Assembly: GCA_036583965.1 (NCBI GenBank)
Contig: JAZBQD010000013.1
Coordinates: forward strand, 5,310,144-5,374,143
Direction of reading: 5' to 3'
Length of the DNA: 64,000 nt
Source: Prunella strophiata
Taxonomy: Eukaryota > Chordata > Aves > Passeriformes > Prunellidae
A program made the position numbers and the translations under genes. Below are positions 1 to 13,400 of this stretch, piece after piece. The notes below the pieces were generated by a model. That model was not told where the DNA came from and did no database searches. It saw only the letters and a list, made by a program, of their open reading frames with translations. The number at the start of each line of letters is the position of its first letter. Position 1 is the stretch's first letter.

Positions 1-504
1 AAAGAACTTTGAAAAGGGATCTCCAGGGAGTGGGAAGGATAATGGATGGTCTCCAGGGACACAGAGACCATTTTCAGCTCATTGACAAGGTGAGTTCTAG
101 GTATTTAATGGAACTGACACACTTCCAAGCATCCTCTCCAAGACAGAGGAAAGCAAGTGGTCTGAGAAGTTTAACCTTCACTGCCAAAGTCTGCTGCAGC
201 TCCCTTCCTCTTCCCTGGTATTAGGAAAAGCTGGATCTTTTCTTGACCAAATTTGAAGGCCTTTTAACAGGCCAAGGACTTAAAAAGGGAGCCAGGCAAT
301 TGTACTTCCACTGTCCTAGCAGCATCCTGATCCCTGCCCAACAGGGGAAGCTTAGCTGCCTTTTGCCCACTGAGCTAAAGGCAGGTGCCAAAACCAGAGA
401 GAGAAAAGAGTGCTGGGAGCTGGCAGCTGGAATGACTGCTCAGGGAGGATGGTCTGTCCCCTCCACCCTGTGCACAGCTCAGCTGCTGGGGTCCACAGGG
501 AAGG

Positions 505-715
505 TAAGAGTGGAAGGGACCTGAGGAGCTCTCCAGGTCAATCTCTGATCAAAGCAGGGTCAGCCATGACGTCCCAATGAGTTGCTCAGGGTTTTATCTA
601 ATCTGGTCACAAAAACCTCTGAGGACAGAGGCTGCACAGCTTCCCTGGCAGTCAGTTGCACCCTGCATAACTCTCAAGTTAAACAACTTTTCTCCTTGAA
701 AAGAAGTAATATCTA
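505..715 (-). mobile_element. CR1 LINE 3'-end fragment, reverse orientation
   Basis: The plus strand reads GGAAGGGACCTGAGGAGCTC, then CTCCAGGTCAATC, AAAGCAGGGTCA, CTTCCCTGGCAG and CTCAAGTTAAACAAC. This is a diverged copy of the antisense 3' UTR of the avian CR1 retroposon. It is 5'-truncated, as most CR1 copies are, and lies inside a DGCR2 intron. Confidence 0.72.
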
Positions 716-977
716 GATCAGGTAATGTTTAAGATTACCTGATAATACTGCAAATACCTTTGTTGGTATGAAGGTTTTTGGAGCACAGGAATGCAAGATA
801 CAGAACAAAAGCCTTTTTTTTCCCACTTTTAAGTCAGTGAGCTCCACTGGTCTTTCCCTTCTAGGTCTAATAATTAGCTGGAAAGAATTTAGTAGAATTT
901 GCTATACTCTAAAATAAGTGTTTCCGCATTTTAATGTGAAATTAATAACTTAAGAGCAATGTTTACTAACAAGGCAT

Positions 978-1000
978 TAAAAAAAAAAAAAAAAAAAAAC
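978..1000. repeat. poly(A) tract
   Basis: An uninterrupted A-tract of about 20 bases follows 'aacaaggcatt'. No retroposon body could be recognised upstream, so it is listed only as a simple repeat. Confidence 0.8.
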
Positions 1001-1257
1001 CAAAATTTTTTTACCCATGTTTATTCTGGGGCTGATACTGCTTGCCTAATGATTCTTTTAGTAAAACTCTGTACTATATGACAGCCACACATTATGATGC
1101 TCTTATTTATTAAAATCAAGCAGAAATATAACTCTGTCCTTTTTTTTCTGAATTCACTGTGCAAAAATTACAACAGGTAATGAAACAATTTCTGGCTACT
1201 TATTATATGCATATTTAAACACACAACACAGTTAACACTGAACTGAACCCCACTTAC

Positions 1258-1434
1258 TCCTTTTGCAGAGGAATGAAGATTTCTCATAGCAGTTTTCAGC
1301 ATACCAGCTGTGTAAACCGTGGTGCCGGAGGGTGGGAAAATGGAAACACTGGAGCTGGGCACAAAGAACGTTTTCCTTTTCAGACATAGCAGTACCAAAG
1401 ATAGGGTCAGGGGGCAAAAACACTTCTGAAGAGC
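1258..1434 (-). CDS. DGCR2: DGCR2 coding exon 6 (C-type-lectin-like domain, end)
   Basis: The exon encodes [18 protein letters not shown], then [20 protein letters not shown] and [11 protein letters not shown], completing the lectin-like domain. The classical EPN or QPD sugar-binding tripeptides are not seen, which agrees with a non-canonical lectin domain. The exon ends in phase 1 at A|GTAAGT; the next exon is left of the window. Confidence 0.94.
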
Positions 1435-4400
1435 CTGGAACAAGATACATTGGCATTAGCAGCCTGTGGGTATGTAAAGCTTTAGAGGGGCTCTGTAACA
1501 TCACTCATTGCATGCACACCAACTCCAATACAAAGAGTCCTCAGCACCAGCTCCCATTAGCAACACTGCTCTGGGGGAAGGCAAACAGCTGGGAGGGAAG
1601 GGGTGACTCACACAGAAAAGAGGCTGCTGTTTTCAAAGTACTGGGTAATTCTGTCACTCTGAACCAGAAGTGATACTCCAACATCTCCACAAGTGCTGCT
1701 TCACAGAGCCCCATGGGGTTTGCCTGACAATAGTCATACACCTCCTCAAACCACGCTGAGTTTGGTCACAGTTGCTACCAGTGGAGCAAGAACCCACACA
1801 GCAATCCTGTGCCTGGCACTCCATGCACCCACCAGTGCTTCCAAAGATGTGCATCCACCCATGCAGCCCTCACAGAGCTGTTCCATGTTTGGGGGGATGC
1901 ACTAAGGTATCCACAGTTTGGTCCTTTCAACTCGTGAAACAGCTTCTTGCTGGGCTCCAAACAGTGCAAAAGGTGTTGAGGGCATTTTTTGGAGGGCTTA
2001 TGTTCCACATGTCACAACAATAAATTAAAATTTTCAAGCTATAGAACTCTAAATCACTTTTCAAACAGATATTAGAAAATTAAGAGTCTGCATCAATAAA
2101 AGCCCAAAAAAAGTTCTTCACAAAGTACTGAATGTTACTATGTAGTTTACTTTGTAGAGGCATCTCTTTATTAAATATAAAGCTTAAAAACAGAAGATTA
2201 TATGTTATTGAGAAGGTTTAAATTCATATAATGCATCAAATTAAATAAAACTAATGATAAAGTTATGATGATTTTTCTGTAATTCATGCTTCCCTGTTGT
2301 GACCACTCTGTCAGCAGATGGCAGTGCAGTCAGCTTTCCAAAGAGCAAAGAAAGGTCCTTTTAAGGAGAATCTTGGTATTCATGTGTCAAAGGAAGTATT
2401 TTTCAAGACCCAACTGTTTGAAAATTCTGATCATAATTATGTGTCTGTACCTAAAGGAAAGTTTTCCTTCTAGATTATCCATGGATACTGAAAACTTTGC
2501 ATGAGAAAAAACCTATTCATATTAGTTTTCAAATGCTACACTGGAATTCACAGTGCTGATGCTTAAACAACAACACCTTTGTTATAAATTTTCCATTACC
2601 TAAACCAGTACAGGAATTATAGAGGCAACTGTACACATAAGAGTTCATATTATGACTTAAATCTCTCAACTAAATTAGCTAATAATAAAAGGTGTAGAAA
2701 CATAGCTTTGCATTTTCAGCAGAGGGAGCTGCTTGTTTTACAATTGAAAGGGTTTAGCCAGTGATGCCCATCAAATAATGCTCAGTTTTTCATATAAAAG
2801 GAGATATATTTCTGGGATTATGCAAATTCTGACATGGTTTAAGTAAACTACCCAAAATACTTTAAAAAGCAAAAAATCTGTGTAAATTCTGCAAAATTCA
2901 AGTGTGTTGTTTTAGTATACAAAATTCTACCAATTTTAAAAAAGCTAAAACCTCCAAACATGCTACACTAGTCTGCAAATACAAGAACCAGGAGTCAGCA
3001 GTTCATCTAAACATTCACCACAAAGAATGAGGAATCACAGAGTAGTTTCCTTTCTCTTACTTAATCAAGGGGAAAGTCCAAATAAACTGACACATGTTCT
3101 TTCCATGCCAGTGTGAAAACCCATAAAACTTCTTAAACTTTAAAATAAGATGTGTGTTGAGTATTAAACTCTTCCACTTCTACCCTCTGAAGTGAAGCAG
3201 TTAAACTATTTCAACACTACCAGTGAAAGAAGTCATGTTGTTCTTTCAAATCATATTTATGCTTTAATACATTTTCCATGGGCACTGAGCTAAGCAGCAA
3301 TTGGAGAGACCCACCTTTATAAGCTACTTCCCAGTGACCTTCCAGAGAGTGATTTCGATTGGTGATCACATACTGATAGCCCACCCAGAACCTGCAAAAC
3401 AAATCAAGTTACATTCTAAAGATACAGGCCAAAAACACAGTAACAAATTAAATGACACAGAACCTTCTAATGTCTTCATATGTAAAAGCTAATTTTCAAA
3501 ATATTCTGATGACTTTTTTCCTTTTCTTTCCAGCCCATACACTGGCAATGTAGAAAGACTGCAGCTGAGGAACAGAGGAAAATACTTGATAAAATACTTT
3601 GTAGTTTTTTTAGGTTTACAAATGGTAACTGACTGTTACTCATAAGCAGCATCTTATTCTGTTGTCATGGCAGCACTTCAGTATCTCAAACCCAAAAATC
3701 ACACAGCAGCATCCAGAAGTCAAGTACTTCTGAACATAAAACAACTTAGGTCAGACTGTTCTGGATCAAACCATTTAACTCTCCAGAGACAGAAATACAC
3801 CATTACTCAGCCACTCCTGGTGATCTGTCAGGGCAGCCCATGAGTGACAAAAAACCCACAGCAGAAAAAGAAGGAATTGTTTGTTGAGAACTAACAGAAT
3901 GAAATACCTAAAACCACCCAAACACAGAAGGTGCAACTCAAAATGCCTTTTTACTTCATTCCTATCTCAAAGTTGCTCTATGTTAGAGCTCCAGGTACTT
4001 CATGGAAATCAAAATCTTGTTGAAAAATTTAAATAATTATTTCTATACAAGGCAGTGCAGCAGCAGTCATTGTTAAATCCATCTTCCCTTGATGCAGTTC
4101 AAGAATACCTGTACCTTGCTAAGACAACATGAAGATAAGAAGACTCTGCTGATAAAAGACTCTGCTGAATTGAATTATCTGTTAATATTAATTAAAACAA
4201 ACTGTAGATGGGACACTGCCAAACAGCCAACCAGCACGTTCATACTGGCTTATTCACCTGATGTAAATTTTGCCATTAGATTTTCTACACAAACTGAACC
4301 ACCAGCATTTGAAGCACACAGAAACCATTCTCTGTAACATGAGATCTCTGTCCTTCCTACTCACCTCCTCTGGTCCTTCCTTACAAATGCTTTTTCTTCC

Positions 4401-7400
4401 AAGTCCCACTCCTGTGCCAGGATGAACCTCAGCTCTTGGTCTGCAGTGAAGGTGGCGAGGGATCCGTTCACCCGCTGACATGTCTGCACAGCGTCCCAGT
4501 AGTTCTCCCCATTTAAATACACCCTGTAGCAGCTGGCTGTGCCCTCATAGTGGTGCCATCCTGTTGGGCACTTTCCTAGGAAACATGAAGAATAGAAGGG
4601 AAACCATTCCCCCCAAATTAGGATCTTTAAGATAATGCATCTTCATCAATTATCACTGGGATATATGCACACAACAGTGTGTGCACTTCACCTCCACAGA
4701 AGGAGGTGCACACACCACAGATCCCTGAAGACTTAACTCTACTAGAGTTTCTGATAAATGTTGATTTTTTTTTTTTTTAACGTGTTTTTAAAAAGATTAA
4801 GTTCCTAGTAAAGTCCCAACACATTGTCACAGCCTTTGTCAATCTTTAATTAAGACTGACCATCTACTCTGGAAGACATTTCCCTACACATCTTTATAAA
4901 ACCAGTAAATTTGATCAATCCAAGCAAAAACAAGCAGCACAAAAAATTTGGAGGTGGCCAATTTAATGACTGTTTCATTCTGTTAGGTGATTAGCAATAC
5001 ATTCAACTTGCTGTGAAGTTTTCAACCTACTCTTACAGTCTCAATAGTATTCATATGATCCTACCCCCAGAGTGAATCATTGAAGATGACAGAAGTTCTG
5101 GGGAAATTCTTGGTTGCTTTGGAAAAACCACCACTGTAAAGCAGATCTTTAGGAAGTAAGAAGGTGATGGTGTGAACTGCTGTCTCTGCTTTCTCTCAGT
5201 TAACCCAAGGGAACCTGAAACAAAAGCCTTGAGGCATTTCTGGATTAAACAGGCCCATGGGCTTTTGACCAACATTCTTGGAGGTGATGGGTGACTAATA
5301 AAGAGAATCACAGGACAGGAGAATGACATTTAAACTTGTGTCTGCACTATTAATTTTGCATTGCCTGAAACTTAAAATTCAGAAACTGTTTTCTGTTCAT
5401 TGCAATTCACAGTTCTGTTCTCAAGCCTCTTTAATCTGTTTTGTTTCTGTCAGGTTTTTTATCCTTTTTTATTCTGTTACAACTCTGCAATGAGTTGTAA
5501 CAGAAAATTGAAACTCTGGTTTCACAAAGAGAGGATTAATAGGGACATAGCATTCTTTGCATGTACTGCTATATAAAGCATGCAGGACATACATAAAAGA
5601 AATGCACAAACACCTGAAATAGCATTGCATGTCAAAGTTTGGTCAAAAAGCTATGAAAGAGAAAAGACTATTGTTTTTTAATTTAAAAATAGCCTAAATG
5701 TGTAAATAAATCAGCAGAAAGATGGCCCAGATTTCCCAGTCTGCAACTTACTGCTGAAGCGGACGGGCTGAGCCACGTTGACGGTGTGGAAGCGGGTGGT
5801 GTCCCCTCCTCTCCCCCGACTGTGCCTCGAGTCCACATTCTCCTTCCCATGGTAAGTTCGCTGGTCCCCTGTCAAGCCTGGGGACCAGGAGGAATAGTTA
5901 GTACTGGAGAAAGATGCAAGCAAAGGCAGATTTTGTTTTATTAAACTTTCTCTGGGCTTTAACTCCAGACATATGTGATACCTGACTCAGGTAAGCAAAG
6001 ATGGCAGGTCCCTGCAGTAACAGCTTAGGCCATTTTACTCAGCAGGTAACTGAAATACCTTCAATTGAAAAGAACCAACAAGCCATTACACGAGTCATGA
6101 AGGGTAAATGAAGTATTTTGGCAGATTCTCACCAGCCTGCAATTGTACACAGGACTTGCTGCTCATCATTTCAACTGCTGCAGCAAATGCATCATCCCCA
6201 GCACATTGTATCTGTTCCTGTTTACAGAACTACCCACTCCCCAGCTGCTTTGTTCCTCAGCTGTGTGTTCAAGGACATAAGACAACTCCTCCAATACATT
6301 TTCCAACACATGCTCTGAGATGTAGGATGTAATTAAAACCAGGAAAGGAGACTGATCTTCAGCCAGAAGAACTGAGGCTTTTTTATTCACTCTCAAGCTT
6401 ATAAAGGAAAAGTTAGTTGATGACTTCTGAAATAAACCCCCACACCCCCTCATCTCAGTGGCAGGGTTAACAGGTGTACATGACCACTAGATTCAGTAAT
6501 TTAGGAAGAACATGATTTAAGATGTTATTCAAGAAAAGGGGCTGGAGGGCTCCATGTGCCTACCAGGAGTAAATAAGAACTCCTGGTAGATAAGAACACC
6601 AAGTTCAGGTGGAGGCAGGGTGGTCCATAGCCAGCACAACTAGCAGGTTCCTAAGCAGGAAGGCTGGCACAGGTGGTGGGGAGAAACCTTAGAGAAAGAT
6701 GGAGGTGGGCACCAAGAATGATTAATGTGGAAACAAGAAATTAACCTTAAAAAGAGAGAAATTAAAAACCCAAGAATATAAGCATTATAAATATCTGCTT
6801 GTATGTTACTTAATACTCCTAGATGTTATTGAAGGTAATAGGGTTTAACCAGCACAGAGCTAGACATTCATTTCTATATTAAAAATCTGCTTATTTTCCT
6901 TTAAAGCTGATTAGCTCCATTTAGCCTCACTAAACCAAACAAACAAAGTCATGATCCCAAATAAAGAGAAGCTACACAGTCTTCTTCAACAGGTTTAACT
7001 ACATCTGTTTGAAATATATATGAAACCACGTCAATAAAACTTTCTCTTTTCGGACTATCTTTGGAAAGCAAGAGGTCCACAGCAATTTCATGGTAATTTA
7101 AACCCCAAGCTGCAGGCTGTTCAGTGCATTACCTGGGGGAAAGACCTCCACAAGACCCAACATCAAACAGTGCACTCCTTGGAAGAAATGTAGGCACTGA
7201 TGAGCAAAACAAATCCCTAGCTGGAGCCCAGGAACAGCAGAGTCGCTTTGCATTCATCTGTCTCTAGCATACTGAGTTTGCCCTGGGTTAATGGGATAAG
7301 CAAGGGCTATTTAATTATCACGTTATCCTAGGAATTACATGTCTACAGAGATCACCCATTAAGGAATGGCTGTGCATAATACATTCACATGGCCTTATAG

Positions 7401-10400
7401 GAATAATGCAGAAATTCTGGTGTTCAGTATTAGAATACACTATCTATCACAGGCAAGGAGACAGCACCAAGAAACTCAGCATATATTTCAAATAACGCAA
7501 AACAGTAAAATTATTTGACAATGAAGATTACTGATTTTTTTACTACTTTAAAGGCTAATCTATTTTTAATTTTAGAATCTGTTTTTAATCCTAATGGTTC
7601 AGTAGCACTATTTACACTATGATTTTCAGAGCGATATTGAGACACTGAAAAAGCAAATCTTCAATTATAGCAAGACTTTAAAAATAACGCTAACTAATGT
7701 AGAATGCTTTATCAAATTCTACTGAGCTCAGCATGGGGAGCTCTATTTTCCCATGGCATTAAATGGTAACAGCTAAACCTAAAGAACCAGTCAGAAGCAA
7801 ACACATGAAGAATCAGTTCCCTCTCAGAAGTGAGAGCAGATGCAGCACCATATGGCTGACCCTCTGCAGCTAAACAGAACGCCCACGAGGACTTAACAAT
7901 TTATCTCCCCCAGGAATAAAACAAAAGTTCACAGGTTTTAACATGCAAGGTTAAGGAAGGGTTACACAGGCTAACATCCTAAATTAAAAGAATTTATGCC
8001 AGATGCTTTGAATAGCTACAAAGGTCCCACACAAAGAGAGTTCCATCAGTCTGCACCCAGGAAGCAGAACTCATTCCTTCCTCAGCATCTGCCCTTGTCA
8101 GCAGATTCACTGCTGAAACCAGGACTGAAGTGGCACAAAGCAGCCACCACAAGCCACTTCTTCAAGCCCAACACTGTCAGCTGCTTAATAAACTGGTGCT
8201 CTTCAAATATTAAATTGCTTCTATTTGACCTGAATATCTGTCTCCCAAGAAAAGCAACGATGACAACTTTTTCCAGGGCAATAACGAGATGCTAACAAGC
8301 CTCTAAGTCACCTGACTGCCATGAAAAGCTGTTGCAGATTCTGGTGGCAAAGGTGTAACTGGACTGGTTTTCTATTTCATTTTTGCAACACTCTGTGGAA
8401 GAATTTTCTGTTCCCACTTCCTTTTTACAAATAATTTTATCTTTAAAAATAAATTAAGAAGTGCCATGGACTCATCTTGAGGTAACAACTTAACTCAGAA
8501 GATCAGAACCTAACTCTGTTTGAGCGTTTCACAAAGAAAAAGCTATCATTTTCAGTGCTTACACGCACACTTCATACCCTAAAAGTAAGGACATTTTGGA
8601 AGATCAGTTCTTTTCCAAGATCTTCATTCTTCTAAATACTGCAATAGACAATAACAGCAAAAGTTGTAATTTTACTAGCCAAGACAGAAATAGATCTGTT
8701 TCTTTGACTTTATAGAATTATTCCAGAAATGTCATTTGCTGGCTAGCTGGTGCAGAAAATGAAAAAATGGGTTCAAGGAAAAACTCATGGGGCACTATTT
8801 ATTTTCACCCCTTGAATATTAGTATGGTGAACACAAGCATCCTCCAATCATGTTTCCCAATGGATCAAGTCATGATTAGTATTCACCCAACTCCTTCCAA
8901 TTTACAGTTGCTATCTAATTTGCTCCAGCACAATTATAGTCTAAGTTTAGGGCTATCCATCAAGAGAAAGTTGTCCAACAGTGATGATTCTGTGGCTATT
9001 TTCAGTTGTTTAAAACTTGAAGCTACCAATTCAGAATGGAAGTCTGCCATGCTGATGGCTCCTTCTACCTCTTGGAAAACTGTGTCACAGATGTCAAGTC
9101 ACTCAAGCAACACCCTTCATAAGGATGGATGTACTATGTCAAATTATGTCAAAATTAAACGGCCTGTGAAGCTACCAGGTCTTGCCATATCTTATTAGTT
9201 CCAAGATTTGAGTTGCTCCTGTTTAAACACACAGATTCTCAAAATTTACATAAAAGCTGCCTTGTCCACAAAGCTTCAAATTTTCTGTCCAGCATATTAC
9301 CTACTGAAAGTTTAGAAAGCTTCTAATTCCAGCTGATAATTTGAGAGGTGAGAGAACTTCAAGATTAAGTCCAGTTTTGTGCCTCAGTATTTGGAAATAT
9401 AGTTCAGAAACTCCTAGAGAGGAGTGAATCTCCTCAGATCAAGCAGCTCCATGCTGTGTGTTATCAACTGTATTGTGCAAGGACATCAATGCCAAGCAAG
9501 AACAGCATCCTGCTGTGCTGAGTGCTATTCAAGGTAATGGACTGGTAGAAAACAGCTTATAATTTAAACACCAAAGAGGTAGGGTAAAAAAAATAGTTCA
9601 GCAAGGGCTCAGGAAAGGTGTGGAAATGCTCAGAAGTTTTTATCATTAATACCTAGCTTTTAAAAAGGAGATGTACTAAAAAGTGCGCAAATGTCAAGAG
9701 TCACTTCAACCATACAAAACATCCTTGGTGAAACAAAACACAAAGCTGTTTTTGATCACTTCAAAGCAGGTTGCTGCAGCTGCTGCTTCATCAGAAGGGA
9801 AAGATGTAAAACTGATATGGATAGGATTTATGAAGGGCACTCGAATTTAAGACTTCCATTTTCATTCATAGGCAACAGAAAAAAACATCAAGCCTGCAGT
9901 TTGGGAGGAAAACACAGCCAGAGCTATACTAAACCCTGCTCTGCTCAGCCTCCTGAAAATGAGTTACACCAGAAGGTCTGCAAAGAAGGCAGGATATCTG
10001 CAGAAGCTGATCTGATATTCTGGTACAAGCAAAGCTGGAAATCCAATAAGCAGTAAAAGGTAAACTGCAGATCCCTTCCCTCTTACGGGTTTAAATAACA
10101 GAACTTTTATAAAGGTGAAAAAGTTATGTTTCTACTTTGCTTGTGTAGAAACATGACAGAAAGTAATTGGAAAGAATAAATTCCTATTTGTAAAAGTCCT
10201 TGTTTAAGATATTAATGCCTGTTTCTACCATTTCATAAAATACATCACTTTGGGATAAACTATTTTTAGGATCAATTACTGTTGACATGGAAGAGTCCAC
10301 AAATTTCCTGAAGCTCCACTGCTTAAGCAGAAGCGAGTCACAAGCACATGCTACATAATAAACCCTGCCAGCAATTTTTAGTATTGCTCACAAGAGTAGG

Positions 10401-13400
10401 CTGACACTGGTTTTAGTCTGTCAGAGATGAATTGAGGGTAATCACTGCTGCAGATTCCACTGACACATGGGTGCCTAGTGGGAAGGGCAGGGGGAACAGT
10501 ACTTTGCACATGGAAAATTTGGGACTGAAAGGAATTCCATGTTTTAAAGGTCACTGTCATAACAGACAGTAAGAATAAAAACAGCTGTAATTACAATCTT
10601 CAGAGAAATATAGCAAAAAATAGGCATCTCACACACTTATTCAGATTGTCAATGAATTAAATCTCTTAATTGTGTTCTGAAAAAAATGCCAGAAGAAATT
10701 CAAACAAAAAGTCTTACAATTTGGAATCTTTCTTGCACTTCAGCCAATACATGACTACCAAAGTAATTTATTAATTATAAATCCTCTTCTTTTAATAGGA
10801 CCTTTGTTACTAACACAAATGAAATTAGGCCTAAAAAAGGTGAACCAACAGTGGCAAACAACTTACAGTGGCTTTGCAATAAACCTTTCAAAACACCAAC
10901 ATGACTAAGTAGTCACTGAAACACACTTTTAACACCACCACAAAACCCTAATTCACTGCCATTGATCTGTTCCAAGTTGCTCATGTTGGAGTGTGCCATT
11001 AGTGGCTCAAAGGCTGAAGATTAACAAGCTTCCCAACCAGATTCAGGGCCCTTTCTTGCATGCTTTCTTTTCATGCTTCAGAGAATTTTCATGCCTTTTA
11101 ATTTAGAGATGTTATAATTCTCCAAGTTTCACAAGTCCAGGTGGCCTCACTAACTAGCTCTTTTAGTCTTCAGACTGCCTTTATTGAAGGGAAGAACTTT
11201 TTAATTAAAGTATTTAAATTTAGCTGAATCATCACACAACTGCTCATCTAATCCAAAGGTATTTTCTACATTTAAAGCTGCATCATTTCTTGTTAATTCA
11301 GTGGCCAAAGAAGAAAGTTGCCACTCCTGAGTATGACTATGTTACTATTATTAGCAGCATTAGCTCCCCAGTCCATGTCCCAAGACAGTCTCTCCTTTGA
11401 TTCATCATGTCTGCACTGCTTTCCTCAACACAAGCACACTGTGCTCTTCCAAACTGATTCTGCTCTCAGGTTTACTTTCTTTGATGCTACTCCTCTTCAT
11501 GCTCCAGCACAGCATTCCCATGCACACCAACCTCTTCTTATTCTTGACAGCTCTGAATAACACCTGGCCTTCAACACCCATTGCAGGTCAGGATGCAATC
11601 CCACCACGTTTATTGTTACAGATGTAATAGTTTTTACATCCTACACGAGTAGTTCTTGTTCCTCTGGTTTGCTGGCTGCACTCCTCACATTACTGTGCAA
11701 ATATCTCAGTTCTTTCACAAACACCACACCTGCTTTCTGGCTGTTTTACTGAGCACAGCCTTTTCACCAATTACTTATCTAATTCTTCCTCTCATCAAGT
11801 GGAATACTTTCCTCTCTCTGCTGTCCAGCATTTTCCCCTCTGGTATTTACAGACATTATTCTTCTCTTCCTGGACACAGACATGGTGGTAAATCAAGTCT
11901 CTCCCACATTTCATTTCTTTAACCTTCAAGTTCTTCTTATCATGTCAGGCTAGACAGTTCAGTGAGACCTACACCCTAAACACAACACCAGAACCTATAT
12001 ATTGAGAAACATTACTCCCATAAAATCCTCCTCTTATCCATATACCAAACATTCTTTGGAACTCCAGTCCTTAGTCAACATCCTCCTGGGGCATACTCCA
12101 GGCAATCACTTAAGTTGCTGACTAATACATCAGGAACAGGAGAAGATAAAAATAGTTTTCTATTAATGTAGAAGTTCAAATGTTCCCACAAGCAATGTCT
12201 TCAGTGGTTTTGGAGTAAATCCTAATACTAACATGACTCTGCCCTCCCCTAGCCACTGAATTCCATTATACTCCAGAATTTTATTAGGTCCATGGCTTTT
12301 TTACATATGGTCAAAGTTAGCTAAAAAGGAAGAATAACAGCACAGCTATAAAAGCAATTTTCTTTAGGACATCCACATTGTAAAGAATATCCTTAAATAG
12401 ACTATCAATGTCACAGCTTAATTTTCAGTGTCAGAAGAAACTACTGACTGTTTTTTCCCCTTTACTGCACATTCACACACACAAAATAACAAAAGGTTTT
12501 CTTAAAAGAGCACTGACATTCTTTTAATTATTTGTCCATAGCACACACTGAGGACATGGCTAACTCTAGCACAGTTTCAAAGTTTGAATGTTAGAATTAT
12601 TTCTCTAATTCCTTTAGATAATATGAATATTTAAAATAATTTTTTGCTGTAAAACATCAATGTTACTATTTCGTAGCACCTCTCTAAAATAGCTGAGGAC
12701 TCAGAATGATGAATGATGTTATGGCAATGCCACGGAGTTCACGTGATTCTCTGCAAGAAAATTAAGTAGTTCACTGGAAAAGAACTTTTTAAAACAGTTT
12801 TTGAATGTAATTTAGGCATGCTGTAAAGATAAAAAGTTTTGAATTGTGCCACTTGAATTCATGCTTTCAGATACCTGTCTCATTGTTCTTAACAGAAAAA
12901 AAATTACAGGTCAATTCACTTTTAAGATGCACACAAAGAGATGCACTAGCCTGTTTTTCAAGAACTACTGAAAGTGTTCAAAATTGTGATTTTACAGTCA
13001 CAATACTTCTTTGCTTGTTTTTAAGCACAGCTCAGTATCCAGTAGCTTTAGCAGAGATCCACTGCTGGTGACAGGCTGCCTCAAAGCATATGGTCATAGG
13101 AGCTTATGAAGTGCAAATACACCAGCTTGTCTGGCAGAACAAAGTTCTCCACTTAAGCACAAGAATCACAATCAGAACAGGGAGCAATAAAACAAGCTCT
13201 CTGCTCGAGTCCAGCAACGTCAGCCAGCACTGTCTGAGTGATATACAACCAAATCAGTAATTCCAAATTTAACCACAGGCTTATGTGTCATTTCAGTTTA
13301 ACTGCAACATTTTTCCCTTGCCAGGAAAGTTTCTTAGACCTCAGAACTCTCCTCATCTTCAGGATACCTGCTCTGACCATAAGAACGGAAGGATAATTTA

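Larger units (their letters stand above)
1..1257 (-). other. DGCR2: DGCR2 intron 6 (partial)
   Basis: This AT-rich intron sequence contains a CR1 fragment and an A-tract near 978-1,000. I looked on the minus strand for the expected von Willebrand C exon and did not find it. Confidence 0.75.

Noticed and set aside
8767..9198. Plus-strand open frame of 143 codons in DGCR2 intron 2
   Set aside because: This is long for AT-rich DNA, but it shows no recognisable domain, no promoter and no splice or polyadenylation context. Conservation data would be needed.
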